Of a stretch of 64,000 bases of DNA, positions 47,999 to 56,587 are shown one piece after another (position 1 is the stretch's first letter; each line of letters begins with the position of its first letter). A program made the translations under genes and the position numbers. The notes under the pieces were generated by a model. The model saw nothing but the letters and a program-made list of their open reading frames with translations, did no database searches and was not told the DNA's origin. Origin of the DNA: Bacillota bacterium (GTDB lineage Bacteria; Bacillota; Bacilli; Bu12); assembly GCA_014896485.1 (NCBI GenBank), contig JADBKH010000028.1, forward strand, positions 1 to 64,000, written 5' to 3'.

Positions 47999-49849
47999 TT
48001 ACCGCTGCCCATCCGTCACTGGTTGGTGTTTTTGGCGGGACAGCTCACGCAGTCGTTGGTTGTGATCCAATATCTTTTTGCGCATGCGTACAGACTTTGG
48101 TGTTGCTTCGACCAGCTCATCGTCGGCGATGAATTCCAAACACTGATCCAGACTCATCTCACGGGGCGATTTGAGGTGAACCAGTTCATCCTGGGTGGAC
48201 GAGCGCATGTTGGTCATGTGCTTTTTCTTACAGACGTTTACGGGGATGTCTTCCTCCCGATTGGCTTCACCGACGATCATACCGCCGTAGACACGCGTTC
48301 CAGGACGGATAAAGAACGTTCCCCGATCTTCGACTTGTTCAATCCCATACGCCGTGGCTTCTCCCGTCTCCCAAGCGATCAGGACACCACGGCGTCGGGA
48401 TTGGATCTCACCACGCTTGGGTGCATACCCTTCGAGCACATGATGCATGACGCCCAATCCGCGGGTTTCTGAAAGCAACAGCGTACGCAATCCCAATAAC
48501 CCTCGCGATGGAATCCCGAAAACAAGACGTGTCTGGCCATCACCCAATGCCTGCATGTCGCGCATTTCCGCATTACGACTTCCGCACAGTTCCACGACAT
48601 TGCCGATATACGCGTCCGGCACTTCGATGACCAGCTCTTCAAAAGGCTCAAATAGCTCCCCATCGCGTTGCTTAAAAAGGACTTTTGGCCTAGAAACCTG
48701 CAGCTCATAGCCCTCTCGGCACATCGTTTCGATGAGGACAGAGAGCTGCAATTCACCACGTGCGCGTACCAACCAGGCATCGGGAGAATCCGTATCCAAA
48801 ATCCGCAACGCCGGGTTCTGCTCACTTTCGCGGTACAGGCGTTCCCGCAGCTGGCGCGAAGTGACATAGGTGCCCTCTTGTCCTGCAAAGGGGCTATCAT
48901 TGACCAGGAAGGTCATTTCGAGTGTCGGCTCCTCGATCTGAGGTGCTGGAAGAGGCTGGGGCGTTGCCACGTCGGTGATGGTCTCTCCTAAGTTGATATC
49001 CGGAAGACCGGCCACACAGGCGATCTCTCCAACCCGCGCTTCCTCGATCTCTTCTTTTTCTAGCCCCAAATAGGTGAAAAGTTTCACGATCCGACCGCGT
49101 CTCGGCGCTTCCTCAAGGCCAACTACCGCAACTTCCTGCCCAACCCGAAGCGTTCCACGAACGAGGCGTCCTACCCCCATCCGGCCCAAATAGGGAGAGT
49201 ACTCCAAATTGGAGACCAACAACTGCGCGGGTGCCTGTACATCTCCCTGCGGTGCGGGAATATGGGCCACGATGGCATCTAGTAAAGGTCGCATATCTTT
49301 GCCTGGTTGGCGCAAATCCGTGGTCGCTGTTCCCAATGTTGCTGAAGTGTATAAAACGGGAAAATCCAGCTGACTTTCATCCGCACCGAGATCGATGAAC
49401 AGATCGAGGACCTGATCGACAACAGCTTCCGGTTTGGCCCCTTGTCGATCAACTTTGTTGATCACGACAATAGCTTTCAAATTGTGCTCCAATGCCTTTT
49501 TTAGAACAAACCGTGTCTGGGGCATCGGGCCTTCAAATGCGTCGACGAGCAGCAGGACCCCGTCCACCATCTGCAAGGTTCGTTCCACCTCGCCACCAAA
49601 GTCGGCATGTCCCGGTGTGTCGACAATATTGATACGTACCCCACGGTAGACAATCGAAGTGTTCTTAGCCAAAATCGTGATGCCGCGCTCCCGCTCCAAT
49701 GCGTTGCTGTCGAGTACACGGTCAGCCACTACTTCATTTTCGCGAAAGATGCCACTTTGTCGCAGCAACTGGTCGACCAAGGTGGTCTTTCCGTGATCGA
49801 CATGCGCGATGATGGCGATATTGCGCAAGTCATTTCGAACTTCACTCAT
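47999..49849 (-). CDS. typA: Ribosome-associated GTPase TypA/BipA
   Basis: A translational GTPase that aids 50S assembly under stress. The G motifs are [29 protein letters not shown] and [13 protein letters not shown], followed by EF-G-like domains and the C-terminal BipA domain. Length is 616 residues, as expected. The ATG has GAGGTG ten bases upstream. A terminator of nadE lies just before it. Confidence 0.97.
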   Translation of the reverse strand: MSEVRNDLRNIAIIAHVDHGKTTLVDQLLRQSGIFRENEVVADRVLDSNALERERGITILAKNTSIVYRGVRINIVDTPGHADFGGEVERTLQMVDGVLLLVDAFEGPMPQTRFVLKKALEHNLKAIVVINKVDRQGAKPEAVVDQVLDLFIDLGADESQLDFPVLYTSATLGTATTDLRQPGKDMRPLLDAIVAHIPAPQGDVQAPAQLLVSNLEYSPYLGRMGVGRLVRGTLRVGQEVAVVGLEEAPRRGRIVKLFTYLGLEKEEIEEARVGEIACVAGLPDINLGETITDVATPQPLPAPQIEEPTLEMTFLVNDSPFAGQEGTYVTSRQLRERLYRESEQNPALRILDTDSPDAWLVRARGELQLSVLIETMCREGYELQVSRPKVLFKQRDGELFEPFEELVIEVPDAYIGNVVELCGSRNAEMRDMQALGDGQTRLVFGIPSRGLLGLRTLLLSETRGLGVMHHVLEGYAPKRGEIQSRRRGVLIAWETGEATAYGIEQVEDRGTFFIRPGTRVYGGMIVGEANREEDIPVNVCKKKHMTNMRSSTQDELVHLKSPREMSLDQCLEFIADDELVEATPKSVRMRKKILDHNQRLRELSRQKHQPVTDGQR

Positions 49850-49871
49850 TGAACCCGTTCACCTCTGCACT

Positions 49872-49902
49872 AAAAAACGCCTTGGGACGCGCCGCAGGCG
49901 TT
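49872..49902 (-). terminator. Rho-independent terminator of nadE
   Basis: On the minus strand AACGCCT pairs with AGGCGTT across 13 bases and the transcript continues with TTTT. It separates nadE from typA. Confidence 0.8.
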
Positions 49903-49954
49903 GTTCACTGTGATCATGGTAACAGAGCAAGTATGCCTACGACAAGGCGCCTTC

Positions 49955-50800
49955 TTACCAATCCCGAGGATAGCGAAAATCGGCTCCAATGGTTCGGGTA
50001 GAAACCTTGGCGATCACCGGCATGCGCCGTTTGTACTGATTTTGGCGCATGCGCTTGAGCACCTGCTCCACCATTTCGGTCGAAAAACCGCGCCCGATCA
50101 ACTGCTCCAGGTCCAATCGCTGGTCGACCAATCCATACAATAACCGATCGATCTCTGCATACGTGCTGCCAAGTTCCACTTCATCACTTTGACCCGGCCA
50201 AAGATCGGCCGAAGGCGGCTTGATCAGGATTTGTCGGGGCACTCCACAAAAGCGCGCCAGCTGGCGGACCTGACTTTTGTACAGGTCTCCAATCGGGTTG
50301 ACGGCACTGGCCAGATCCCCAAACTGCGTGCCATAGCCGAGCAGCAACTCCGACTTGTTGGAAGTACCAACCACCAGGCCATCAAAGACCCGCGAAAGAT
50401 CATATAGAATACTCATGCGTTCCCTCGCCATCTTGTTCCCCCGGCGAAGTGCGTCGGCTTGGGGGAACTGGCGAAAATACGCGTCGATCTGTTCGGTGAT
50501 TGCAATCGTTTCACTGGGCGTTCCCAGTGTATCGATCACGGCTTGCGCATCCCCGAGGCTTTCTGGAGAAGAAGTCTCGTAAGGCATCCGCACCAACAAA
50601 ACGTCATCGGCGCCGAAGGCTTCCACCGCCAAAAAAGCGGAAAGGGCAGAATCAATGCCTCCCGAAAGGCCGACCACCGCACGGTGAAATCCTGCACGGC
50701 CAATCTCCTCGCGTAAAAAACGCACCAATCCATCCCGAACTGCTGCACAGTCTATCCGCAGCTCTGGCGGAATTTCCCACAACGCTTCCTCTGCCACCAC
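49955..50800 (-). CDS. nadE: NAD+ synthetase, synthetase domain only
   Basis: It amidates deamido-NAD to NAD. The pyrophosphatase loop is GLSGGIDSALSAF, and GTSNKSELLLGYGTQFGD is the second family motif. Length is 281 residues from GTG 50800 after GGGAGG, so it lacks the N-terminal glutaminase domain. The next gene upstream encodes a free-standing nitrilase-fold amidase whose catalytic triad resembles that missing domain. The two may form a split glutamine-dependent enzyme. Confidence 0.93.
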   Translation of the reverse strand: MVAEEALWEIPPELRIDCAAVRDGLVRFLREEIGRAGFHRAVVGLSGGIDSALSAFLAVEAFGADDVLLVRMPYETSSPESLGDAQAVIDTLGTPSETIAITEQIDAYFRQFPQADALRRGNKMARERMSILYDLSRVFDGLVVGTSNKSELLLGYGTQFGDLASAVNPIGDLYKSQVRQLARFCGVPRQILIKPPSADLWPGQSDEVELGSTYAEIDRLLYGLVDQRLDLEQLIGRGFSTEMVEQVLKRMRQNQYKRRMPVIAKVSTRTIGADFRYPRDW

Positions 50801-50834
50801 ACCTTTTCCTCCCAAAAACCAAAAACGGTTCGTT

Positions 50835-51680
50835 CTACAATTCGCCGCGCCGTGCCAATGTCGCCTGAAGCTCCCGCAGAACCAGGTATGCGTCCTCGTC
50901 ACGCAACATCTGTGCCCCCAAACGGGCACGATGGACGGCCGTATCGTCACACTCGGCAAGCAGCAACGTCTCTTCGCCTACAGGAGCAGCGGAGACGATC
51001 TCACCAAACGGATCGATGACCATCGAACGGCCAGCAAACCCCACCCCGTCTTCATATCCGACACGGTTGCAGAAAAAGACCCAACAACCAAACAGGGTTG
51101 CGTCCGCTATAAGGAGATGCTCCCACGTTTGGATCGATTTCCAACCCTCGGCTGTAACTCCCCGCAATGGACTGCAAGAAGGGACGATCAGGAGCTCTGC
51201 TCCCTGTTGTGAGAGCAGATACCCCAACGCCGGATGCCAGGCATCTTCGCAGACGAGCAAACCTACCTCACCGAAGTCCGTCGCATGTGTCCGTACTTGA
51301 TCGCCCTTTCCGAAATAACGCATTTCATCGAACATGCCATAGGTCACCGGGTAAATTTTGCGATGACAGTGCACCAGCCTCCCTTTCGACAAATACGCGG
51401 TGCTGATATAGCGTACGTGATGGTTTGACTCCTCTACAAAGCTGGTGACGACATCGATCTCCATCGACAATGCTGCTAAGCTGGCAAAAGCTTCGGATGA
51501 AAGCGAGATGGCCACCTCGTCTACCAGGTCCTTTAATGTATATCCTGTCATCGCCAGTTCTGGAAAGACGACCAGCTGCGCACCTTGGACTTTCGCTTGT
51601 GCAATCCACTGGCGGTGCAAATCGAGATTCTCGGACCATTGACCCAACTGTGGCTTGATCTGCGCCAATGCCACACGCAT
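50835..51680 (-). CDS. Nitrilase-family amidohydrolase, probable NadE glutaminase partner
   Basis: A carbon-nitrogen hydrolase of 281 residues. The catalytic triad is visible: Glu in VFPELAMTGY, Lys in HRKIYPVTYG and Cys in LLVCEDAWHP. VRVALAQIKPQLG-type N-terminus and the CEDAW box are like the glutaminase domain of two-domain NAD synthetases. It stands 34 bases before nadE. I infer it supplies ammonia to NadE; another amide substrate is possible. ATG 51680 is preferred to the ATG six bases upstream because GGAG lies nine bases before it. Confidence 0.85.
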   Translation of the reverse strand: MRVALAQIKPQLGQWSENLDLHRQWIAQAKVQGAQLVVFPELAMTGYTLKDLVDEVAISLSSEAFASLAALSMEIDVVTSFVEESNHHVRYISTAYLSKGRLVHCHRKIYPVTYGMFDEMRYFGKGDQVRTHATDFGEVGLLVCEDAWHPALGYLLSQQGAELLIVPSCSPLRGVTAEGWKSIQTWEHLLIADATLFGCWVFFCNRVGYEDGVGFAGRSMVIDPFGEIVSAAPVGEETLLLAECDDTAVHRARLGAQMLRDEDAYLVLRELQATLARRGEL

Positions 51681-51686
51681 CACCAT

Positions 51687-52424
51687 TCACTCCATACCCT
51701 TTTCAGTCCACGTTACCTCGCTCTTTACCACTGGAACGACATCATCGGAAGAAAGACCGGGCAAGAGCGTCAACAGTTCTTGAAACCGCTCGATGACGAT
51801 ATCTGCTTCCGCCAACTCTTGCGCATCGCCGAAGCCAAAAGCACACCCGATCGCCACGATGCCATTTTGATGTGCTGCATCGATATCCGTTTTTCGATCT
51901 CCGATCATCACCGCTGCATGCGTCTGGCACTCTTGCAAAAGCTGGGCCACAAGCGCTGTCTTTGAAGAAACCTGGTAGCCGCCGGAACAGGCCAGTCGGT
52001 CAAACCAGCGACGCAAGGCAAACCGCCTCTCCAAAAAAGTGAGATAATCGAGATTACAGTTCGAGGCGGTAGCCAAACGATAGCCTCGGGCATGCAAGAC
52101 CGTAAGCGTCTCTTGTACCCCTTCAAAAAGTTGACCTTCCCCATGCGCCAGACGCTGCTGCTCAACTTTCCATGCCCTTCGTGCTGCCTCTTGACGAATC
52201 TGTGGATCCGCTTCGGGAAGCAGCCTCCGCCAAATTTCATCGATCGGATACCCAAAACTGCTGCAAATATCTGCCACGGTTGGTATCTCGCCGTCCCACA
52301 AGCGTTCTTGCCGCAGTTGATCAATGACCTCCTGGTAAGCTTTCACTGCAATCTGATCCGTACGCAGCAGGGTGCCATCGATATCAAAGAAAAGCCACTC
52401 GACGTCCTCAAGCACCAACGACAC
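51687..52424 (-). CDS. HAD-superfamily hydrolase
   Basis: A phosphatase-like protein of 245 residues. Motif I is FFDIDGTLLRTD, motif II is in ATASNCNLD, and motif IV is VMIGDRKTDIDAA. The all-helical cap follows motif I. The substrate cannot be told; phosphoglycolate- or nucleotide-type phosphatases have this layout. Its place next to nadE suggests a housekeeping or nucleotide role, but this is weak. The GTG start follows GAGGAGCGG and is divergent from pstB. Confidence 0.85.
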   Translation of the reverse strand: MSLVLEDVEWLFFDIDGTLLRTDQIAVKAYQEVIDQLRQERLWDGEIPTVADICSSFGYPIDEIWRRLLPEADPQIRQEAARRAWKVEQQRLAHGEGQLFEGVQETLTVLHARGYRLATASNCNLDYLTFLERRFALRRWFDRLACSGGYQVSSKTALVAQLLQECQTHAAVMIGDRKTDIDAAHQNGIVAIGCAFGFGDAQELAEADIVIERFQELLTLLPGLSSDDVVPVVKSEVTWTEKGME

Positions 52425-52458
52425 CCGCTCCTCTGGATTTCATTTGCGGCCACTCCGC

Positions 52459-52487
52459 TTGTCCGGCAGACCAAACCCCTGTAACAT
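52459..52487 (+). promoter_or_regulatory. Candidate promoter of pstB-phoU
   Basis: TTGTCC, a 17-base spacer and TAACAT lie about 40 bases before pstB in the divergent gap with the HAD gene. The -10 is imperfect. I see no convincing pair of PhoP boxes. Confidence 0.45.
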
Positions 52488-52528
52488 ACCGTTAGGGTTT
52501 CAATGAGATAGGAAGGGAGTCTGCCAGC

Positions 52529-53314
52529 GTGGCGGACGCATTGCAACAGCCTGCCCTTGCCCAGCCAAAACTCGCTGTTCACGATCTTAACGTCTACTAC
52601 GGAAACTTCCAAGCACTGCACGCCATCGATCTCGACATCCAAGAGCATGCTATCACTGCGCTCATTGGACCTTCTGGGTGTGGTAAATCCACTTTTTTGC
52701 GGTGTTTAAACCGCATGAATGATCTCATTGCCGATGCACGTGTCGAAGGATCGGTGCTGTTGGATGGGGAAGATATCTACCACCCGCGTGTCGACGTTGC
52801 GGCACTGCGCAAGCGGGTCGGGATGGTCTTTCAGCGGGCCAACCCTTTTCCAATGTCCATCTATGATAACGTAGCCTATGGACCACGTATCCACGGGGTT
52901 CGCTCCAAAGAGCGTTTGAATCATATCGTAGAGAGCAGTCTGCGTAAAGCTGCTTTATGGGATGAAGTCTCTGACCGACTCAACAAGAACGCAATGGGCC
53001 TTTCCGGTGGTCAACAACAGCGACTCTGCATCGCACGTCTTTTGGCAGTCGAACCGGAAGTCTTGCTGATGGACGAACCTGCCAGCGCACTTGACCCTAT
53101 CTCGACCATGCACATTGAAGAGCTCATGATCTCGTTAAAGGATGCATATACCATTGTTATCGTCACCCACAACATGCAAGAAGCGGCTCGTGTCTCCGAT
53201 ACCACCGCATTTTTCCTCAACGGCGAATTGGTAGAAGCAGGGGAGACAGAACAGATTTTTCATGCGCCCCGCGAAGAACGCACAGAGGCATATATCAGTG
53301 GGCGTTTCGGTTAA
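52529..53314 (+). CDS. pstB: Phosphate ABC transporter ATP-binding protein PstB
   Basis: The ATPase of the high-affinity phosphate importer. Walker A is [13 protein letters not shown], the signature is [13 protein letters not shown] and Walker B is [36 protein letters not shown] is characteristic of PstB. Length is 261 residues. The GTG start has GGGAG nine bases upstream. No pstS, pstC or pstA accompany it, so the rest of the transporter must be elsewhere or missing. phoU follows after 60 bases. Confidence 0.96.
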   Translation: MADALQQPALAQPKLAVHDLNVYYGNFQALHAIDLDIQEHAITALIGPSGCGKSTFLRCLNRMNDLIADARVEGSVLLDGEDIYHPRVDVAALRKRVGMVFQRANPFPMSIYDNVAYGPRIHGVRSKERLNHIVESSLRKAALWDEVSDRLNKNAMGLSGGQQQRLCIARLLAVEPEVLLMDEPASALDPISTMHIEELMISLKDAYTIVIVTHNMQEAARVSDTTAFFLNGELVEAGETEQIFHAPREERTEAYISGRFG

Positions 53315-53374
53315 TGACATCTGTCCCTGCTTCCTTTATAATTAATGAAAATGCAGGAAGGGAGGTCGAACGCT

Positions 53375-54061
53375 ATGTCCTCTTCCTCGCGTACGCGGTT
53401 CGACCAGGAATTGACAGACTTGGCCCATAACCTGCTGGTGATGGGAAGTGCCGTCGAACAACAGATTCGTGACGCGGTCACCTGCCTGGTCAACCATGAT
53501 TTGAAATTGGCAGAGCAAGTCATCCAAAACGACGACATTGTCGATCATTATCATCACCAGATCGAAGACGAGTCGATCCGTCTCTTTGCTACTCAGCAAC
53601 CAGTCGCCAGTGACTTGCGCACCATCACTACTGCACTCAAAATCATTGTCGATCTCGAACGCATCAGCGATTATGCGGAAAACATCGCCCAAACCGCCGC
53701 CCGATTGGAAGATCCGTCGCTCCTTACGCCGTTGGCAGATATCCCCCAAATGGCACAAATTGCACAGACCATGCTTCGGGATGTCCTTCAAGCGTACGTA
53801 AATCGAGATATCTCCTTGGCAGAAGAGGTCTATCAGACTGACGACAGCGTGGATCAACGCTATCGGAACGTTTTCGATACACTCCGTCACCTCATGGAAT
53901 CTGATCCACGCAACGTTTATCAAGGGATGGAGCTTTTGCTCGTTGCTCGATACCTGGAGCGCATTGCCGATCACATCACCAACGTAGCGGATTGGGTGAT
54001 CTACATGGTTTCAGGCACCCATCGGCGCAATCACAAGAACAACGGAAAAGCAGAAGCCTAG
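53375..54061 (+). CDS. phoU: Phosphate transport regulator PhoU
   Basis: A helical-bundle protein that restrains Pst uptake and phosphate signalling. Two repeats of the PhoU motif are seen: NDDIVDHYHHQIEDESIRL and DDSVDQRYRNVFDTLRHL. EYLERIADHIT-type sequence (RYLERIADHITNVADWVIY) ends the second. Length is 228 residues. The ATG at 53375 is nine bases after GGGAGG; the track start 30 bases earlier is less likely. Confidence 0.95.
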   Translation: MSSSSRTRFDQELTDLAHNLLVMGSAVEQQIRDAVTCLVNHDLKLAEQVIQNDDIVDHYHHQIEDESIRLFATQQPVASDLRTITTALKIIVDLERISDYAENIAQTAARLEDPSLLTPLADIPQMAQIAQTMLRDVLQAYVNRDISLAEEVYQTDDSVDQRYRNVFDTLRHLMESDPRNVYQGMELLLVARYLERIADHITNVADWVIYMVSGTHRRNHKNNGKAEA

Positions 54062-54077
54062 TTCACCGATAGGATGA

Positions 54078-55145
54078 TTAGCCGGTTGCCACACTTTCTG
54101 CGGCGTACGTCTGCAGCAATGCTTCGATCGCCTCTTGAAAAGGCGGCAGGGTACGTGCTGTTTCCTGCGTTTGCTGTTGGGTGCGGGAAAGGCCTTGCAA
54201 AAGATACTTCATCTCTCTGCTGACCTGACCATTTCGGCGCGTAAGTGTTTCGACCGCTGCCTGCAATTGGCGCATCATCGTATAGGCCTCGTCCGCACGT
54301 TGATGAAAAGTCTCCGCCAAGCTTGAAAACCGTTTCGTCTCATCCTGAGCGGCTTCAATGGCAATCCGCAACGCCAAAAGCCGCAAATCTTGGGCAGCTA
54401 TCCGACTTTTCTCAGCCGCACGCTGGATCTGTGCGCCTTGATCTTGCAATTCCGCACCGGCCCTAGGGAAAACAGAAAGTTGTTCAGCCGTCTGCGCAAG
54501 TGCATGATCGACGCGATCGAGAAAATGAAGCGTCTGCGCCACGCGACGTTGCATCTCCTCGACAATTTCATTGACACGTTCTCGGCCCTCTTCGGGTTCG
54601 TCGCCCGGTTTATGTTCCTGCACGGTAGCAAGGTGGCGCCATTCCTTGCGCAATGCTTCGAATTCATCTAGTCCTGTCCGAAGCCGTCGCATGCGGGGAA
54701 GCAGATCCTCTGAGATCAGGCCGCCGACTTCGGCCAGTTCCTTTCTCATTCGTGTTGTGGTACTACGCATCTTCTGCAGCAGGCCGCCCATCTGTTGTGC
54801 TGCTTCTTCGATTTCTCGCGAAAGGTCTAAGACAGCCGATGCAATGACATCGACCACGTGACCTGCCTGCTGTACACGATAAGCCGTGATTGTCGCATTG
54901 AGTGCGAGCAACTGGGTTTCATCGGCCATTTCCCAAAGCGAAGCGGCATTTTTTTGGGATTCTTCCAATGCTTCTGCAATCTCTTGCACCGATCGATCGG
55001 CTGCTTCCAGCGATGTCCGAAAAACGTGCAGTTGTGCGACTGTAGCTTCGACAAACTCGGTCGTTGTGCCAATTACCGCATATAAACCGTCGAAGTGCTG
55101 CTGTAGATCCCCTTTGTGAATGGGGCCTCCTCCCTTCACGGCCAA
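54078..55145 (-). CDS. Soluble MCP-like coiled-coil protein with two signalling-tip-like segments
   Basis: A 355-residue, almost wholly helical protein with no membrane segment, HAMP domain or recognisable sensor domain. Two separate stretches resemble chemoreceptor helix repeats around the conserved LLALNAAIEAAR core: ADETQLLALNATITAYR near residues 74-90 and AAQDLRLLALRIAIEAAQ in the second half. Both have lost the receptor-tip glutamate and glycine pattern, so coupling to CheA/CheW is doubtful. It could be a degenerate cytosolic receptor or a scaffold. It runs convergently towards phoU, which it approaches to 16 bases. The TTG start follows GGAAAGG; a better SD (GGGAGGAGG) lies inside the ORF but lacks a standard start after it. 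Confidence 0.55.
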   Translation of the reverse strand: MAVKGGGPIHKGDLQQHFDGLYAVIGTTTEFVEATVAQLHVFRTSLEAADRSVQEIAEALEESQKNAASLWEMADETQLLALNATITAYRVQQAGHVVDVIASAVLDLSREIEEAAQQMGGLLQKMRSTTTRMRKELAEVGGLISEDLLPRMRRLRTGLDEFEALRKEWRHLATVQEHKPGDEPEEGRERVNEIVEEMQRRVAQTLHFLDRVDHALAQTAEQLSVFPRAGAELQDQGAQIQRAAEKSRIAAQDLRLLALRIAIEAAQDETKRFSSLAETFHQRADEAYTMMRQLQAAVETLTRRNGQVSREMKYLLQGLSRTQQQTQETARTLPPFQEAIEALLQTYAAESVATG

Positions 55146-55162
55146 AACGCCTTTCCTTTTTT

Positions 55163-55192
55163 ATTATGTGCCCTATTTGTTGATCAATGCAA
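55163..55192 (-). promoter_or_regulatory. Candidate promoter of the MCP-like gene
   Basis: On the minus strand TTGCAT, 18 bases, CATAAT stand just upstream of the ORF. The match is moderate. Confidence 0.4.
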
Positions 55193-55213
55193 TTTTACGA
55201 TAAGTGCCCGCCC

Positions 55214-55243
55214 TTGTACGACCAGCCTCTGAAACAGTATCAT
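55214..55243 (+). promoter_or_regulatory. Promoter of the aminotransferase-serA operon
   Basis: TTGTAC, an 18-base spacer and TATCAT (each five of six consensus bases) lie about 190 bases before the coding start, leaving a long untranslated leader. Confidence 0.6.
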
Positions 55244-55249
55244 GGCTAC

Positions 55250-55432
55250 GATACGTCAATACGTCGCCGTGTCAAATTCTACGTGGCGATCGATCCTTTA
55301 CCCTTACGCTGGAGGTTTCGCACACTGTTGCACAATTCATCCAGGCCCATTTCGCTTTGTAAAAGAGAACTCATACGCCACAGCGTATGAGATTGCTCTT
55401 TTTTTGCTTCACCATCGAAGGGAGTTATTCTC
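55250..55432 (+). promoter_or_regulatory. Structured leader with attenuator, serine operon
   Basis: Between the promoter and the aminotransferase start there is no gene but several hairpins. TCGCCGTGT can pair with ACGTGGCGA, and CTGGA with TCCAG around a 25-base loop. An intrinsic terminator follows. The arrangement is that of a transcription attenuator. I do not recognise a T-box (no AGGGTGGNACCGCG), glycine, SAM or other known riboswitch core. Confidence 0.5.
55364..55405 (+). terminator. Intrinsic terminator in the serine-operon leader
   Basis: CTCATACGC pairs with GCGTATGAG across a 4-base loop. The stem extends through an internal loop to AGAG/CTCT and is followed by seven T. It lies about 30 bases before the aminotransferase ATG, so it must be read through for expression. 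Confidence 0.85.
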
Positions 55433-56587
55433 ATGATTTTTCCAGAGAAAAGACACTTACAATTGCCGGGTCCCACGGCAGTACCTCCTCGGGTTCTTCG
55501 GGCGATGGAACGGCCCATGATCAGCCATCGCTCCCCCGAATTTGCCCAGCTCGTAGCCGACATCACCGCTGACCTGCAATGGGTCTTCTGCACCACCCAC
55601 CCTGTCTATATTATCAATGGATCGGGAACAGCGGGATTGGAAGCTGCTGCTGCCAACACCATCTCTTCTGGCGAAAGGGTCCTCGTCGTCGTGGGGGGAT
55701 CGTTTGGAAGGCGTTTTGCTGCGATCTACCAAGCTTTCGGTGCTAATGTGGAAACCATTGAGGTACCTCCAGGAAAAGCGGTCGACCCGCAGCAAGTTGT
55801 AGAAGCGCTTACACGCCATCCAGATACGCGTGTCGTTGCCGTTACCCATCACGAGACTTCCACTGGCGTGCTTCATCCCATAGAAGAGATCGCCAAAGTG
55901 GTCCATCGGCACAGCGATGCCCTCTACGTGGTTGATGCTATCAGTTCACTAGGAGCTGTCCCGCTCCAAACCGACGCATGGGGTATCGATGTGGTCGTCA
56001 CCGGTTCCCAAAAGGCCCTGATGACCCCTCCTGGCCTGTCTATGATTGCCATGAACGAAAGGGCGCAGAAGCGCATGGAAGGAAGTACCGCGCCTCGTTT
56101 TTATTTTGATTTGCGTACCTATGACCGTTCGTTGCGCAACAACGAGCAACCCTACACTCCGAGCATCTCCCTCTTTTTTGCGCTCAACGAAGCGCTACAC
56201 ATGCTACACGAACAAGGCTTGGAAGCAATCTATCAACGGCATGTGCAACTTCGCGATGCGTTTCGAGCCACCGTTCGAGCGGTCGGCCTGGGCCTGTTGG
56301 CCGAAGATGCGATCGCTTCCCCCACCGTCACGGCCGTCACTCCCGGTAATCGTGATCTCGACATCCAACAGGTGCGCAAGCAGCTTGCAAACCTGGGCGT
56401 CGAGAGCATGGACGGTCAGGATGAACTCAAGGGCAAGATTCTGCGTCTCGGACATATGGGTTACACCGACGCTTTGGATCTTTTAACAGTTGCCGCTGCG
56501 CTGGAAATGGCACTCATCCACTTGGGTGTCAAAGGAATTGCTGGCGTGGGTGTTGCTGCGGCAGAGGAGGTACTGCTCCATGTATAA
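55433..56587 (+). CDS. Class V aminotransferase (serine-pyruvate/alanine-glyoxylate type)
   Basis: A PLP enzyme of 384 residues. The cofactor lysine is in VTGSQKALMTPPGLSM, and NGSGTAGLEAAAANTI and VTHHETSTGVLHPIEEI are family motifs of the serine-pyruvate, serine-glyoxylate and alanine-glyoxylate aminotransferases. It overlaps serA by 8 bases. Because serA makes 3-phosphohydroxypyruvate, this enzyme may replace SerC as the phosphoserine aminotransferase, as proposed for similar pairs in other bacteria and archaea. That role is an inference. The ATG follows AAGGGAG. Confidence 0.88.
   Translation: MIFPEKRHLQLPGPTAVPPRVLRAMERPMISHRSPEFAQLVADITADLQWVFCTTHPVYIINGSGTAGLEAAAANTISSGERVLVVVGGSFGRRFAAIYQAFGANVETIEVPPGKAVDPQQVVEALTRHPDTRVVAVTHHETSTGVLHPIEEIAKVVHRHSDALYVVDAISSLGAVPLQTDAWGIDVVVTGSQKALMTPPGLSMIAMNERAQKRMEGSTAPRFYFDLRTYDRSLRNNEQPYTPSISLFFALNEALHMLHEQGLEAIYQRHVQLRDAFRATVRAVGLGLLAEDAIASPTVTAVTPGNRDLDIQQVRKQLANLGVESMDGQDELKGKILRLGHMGYTDALDLLTVAAALEMALIHLGVKGIAGVGVAAAEEVLLHV

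Noticed and set aside
55187-55390. A 67-residue plus-strand ORF in the serine leader as a leader peptide
   Set aside because: It has no ribosome site, no run of serine or glycine codons, and lies over the promoter itself.
55250-55432. A serine T-box in the serA leader
   Set aside because: The diagnostic AGGGTGGNACCGCG antiterminator sequence and a specifier-loop layout are not present.
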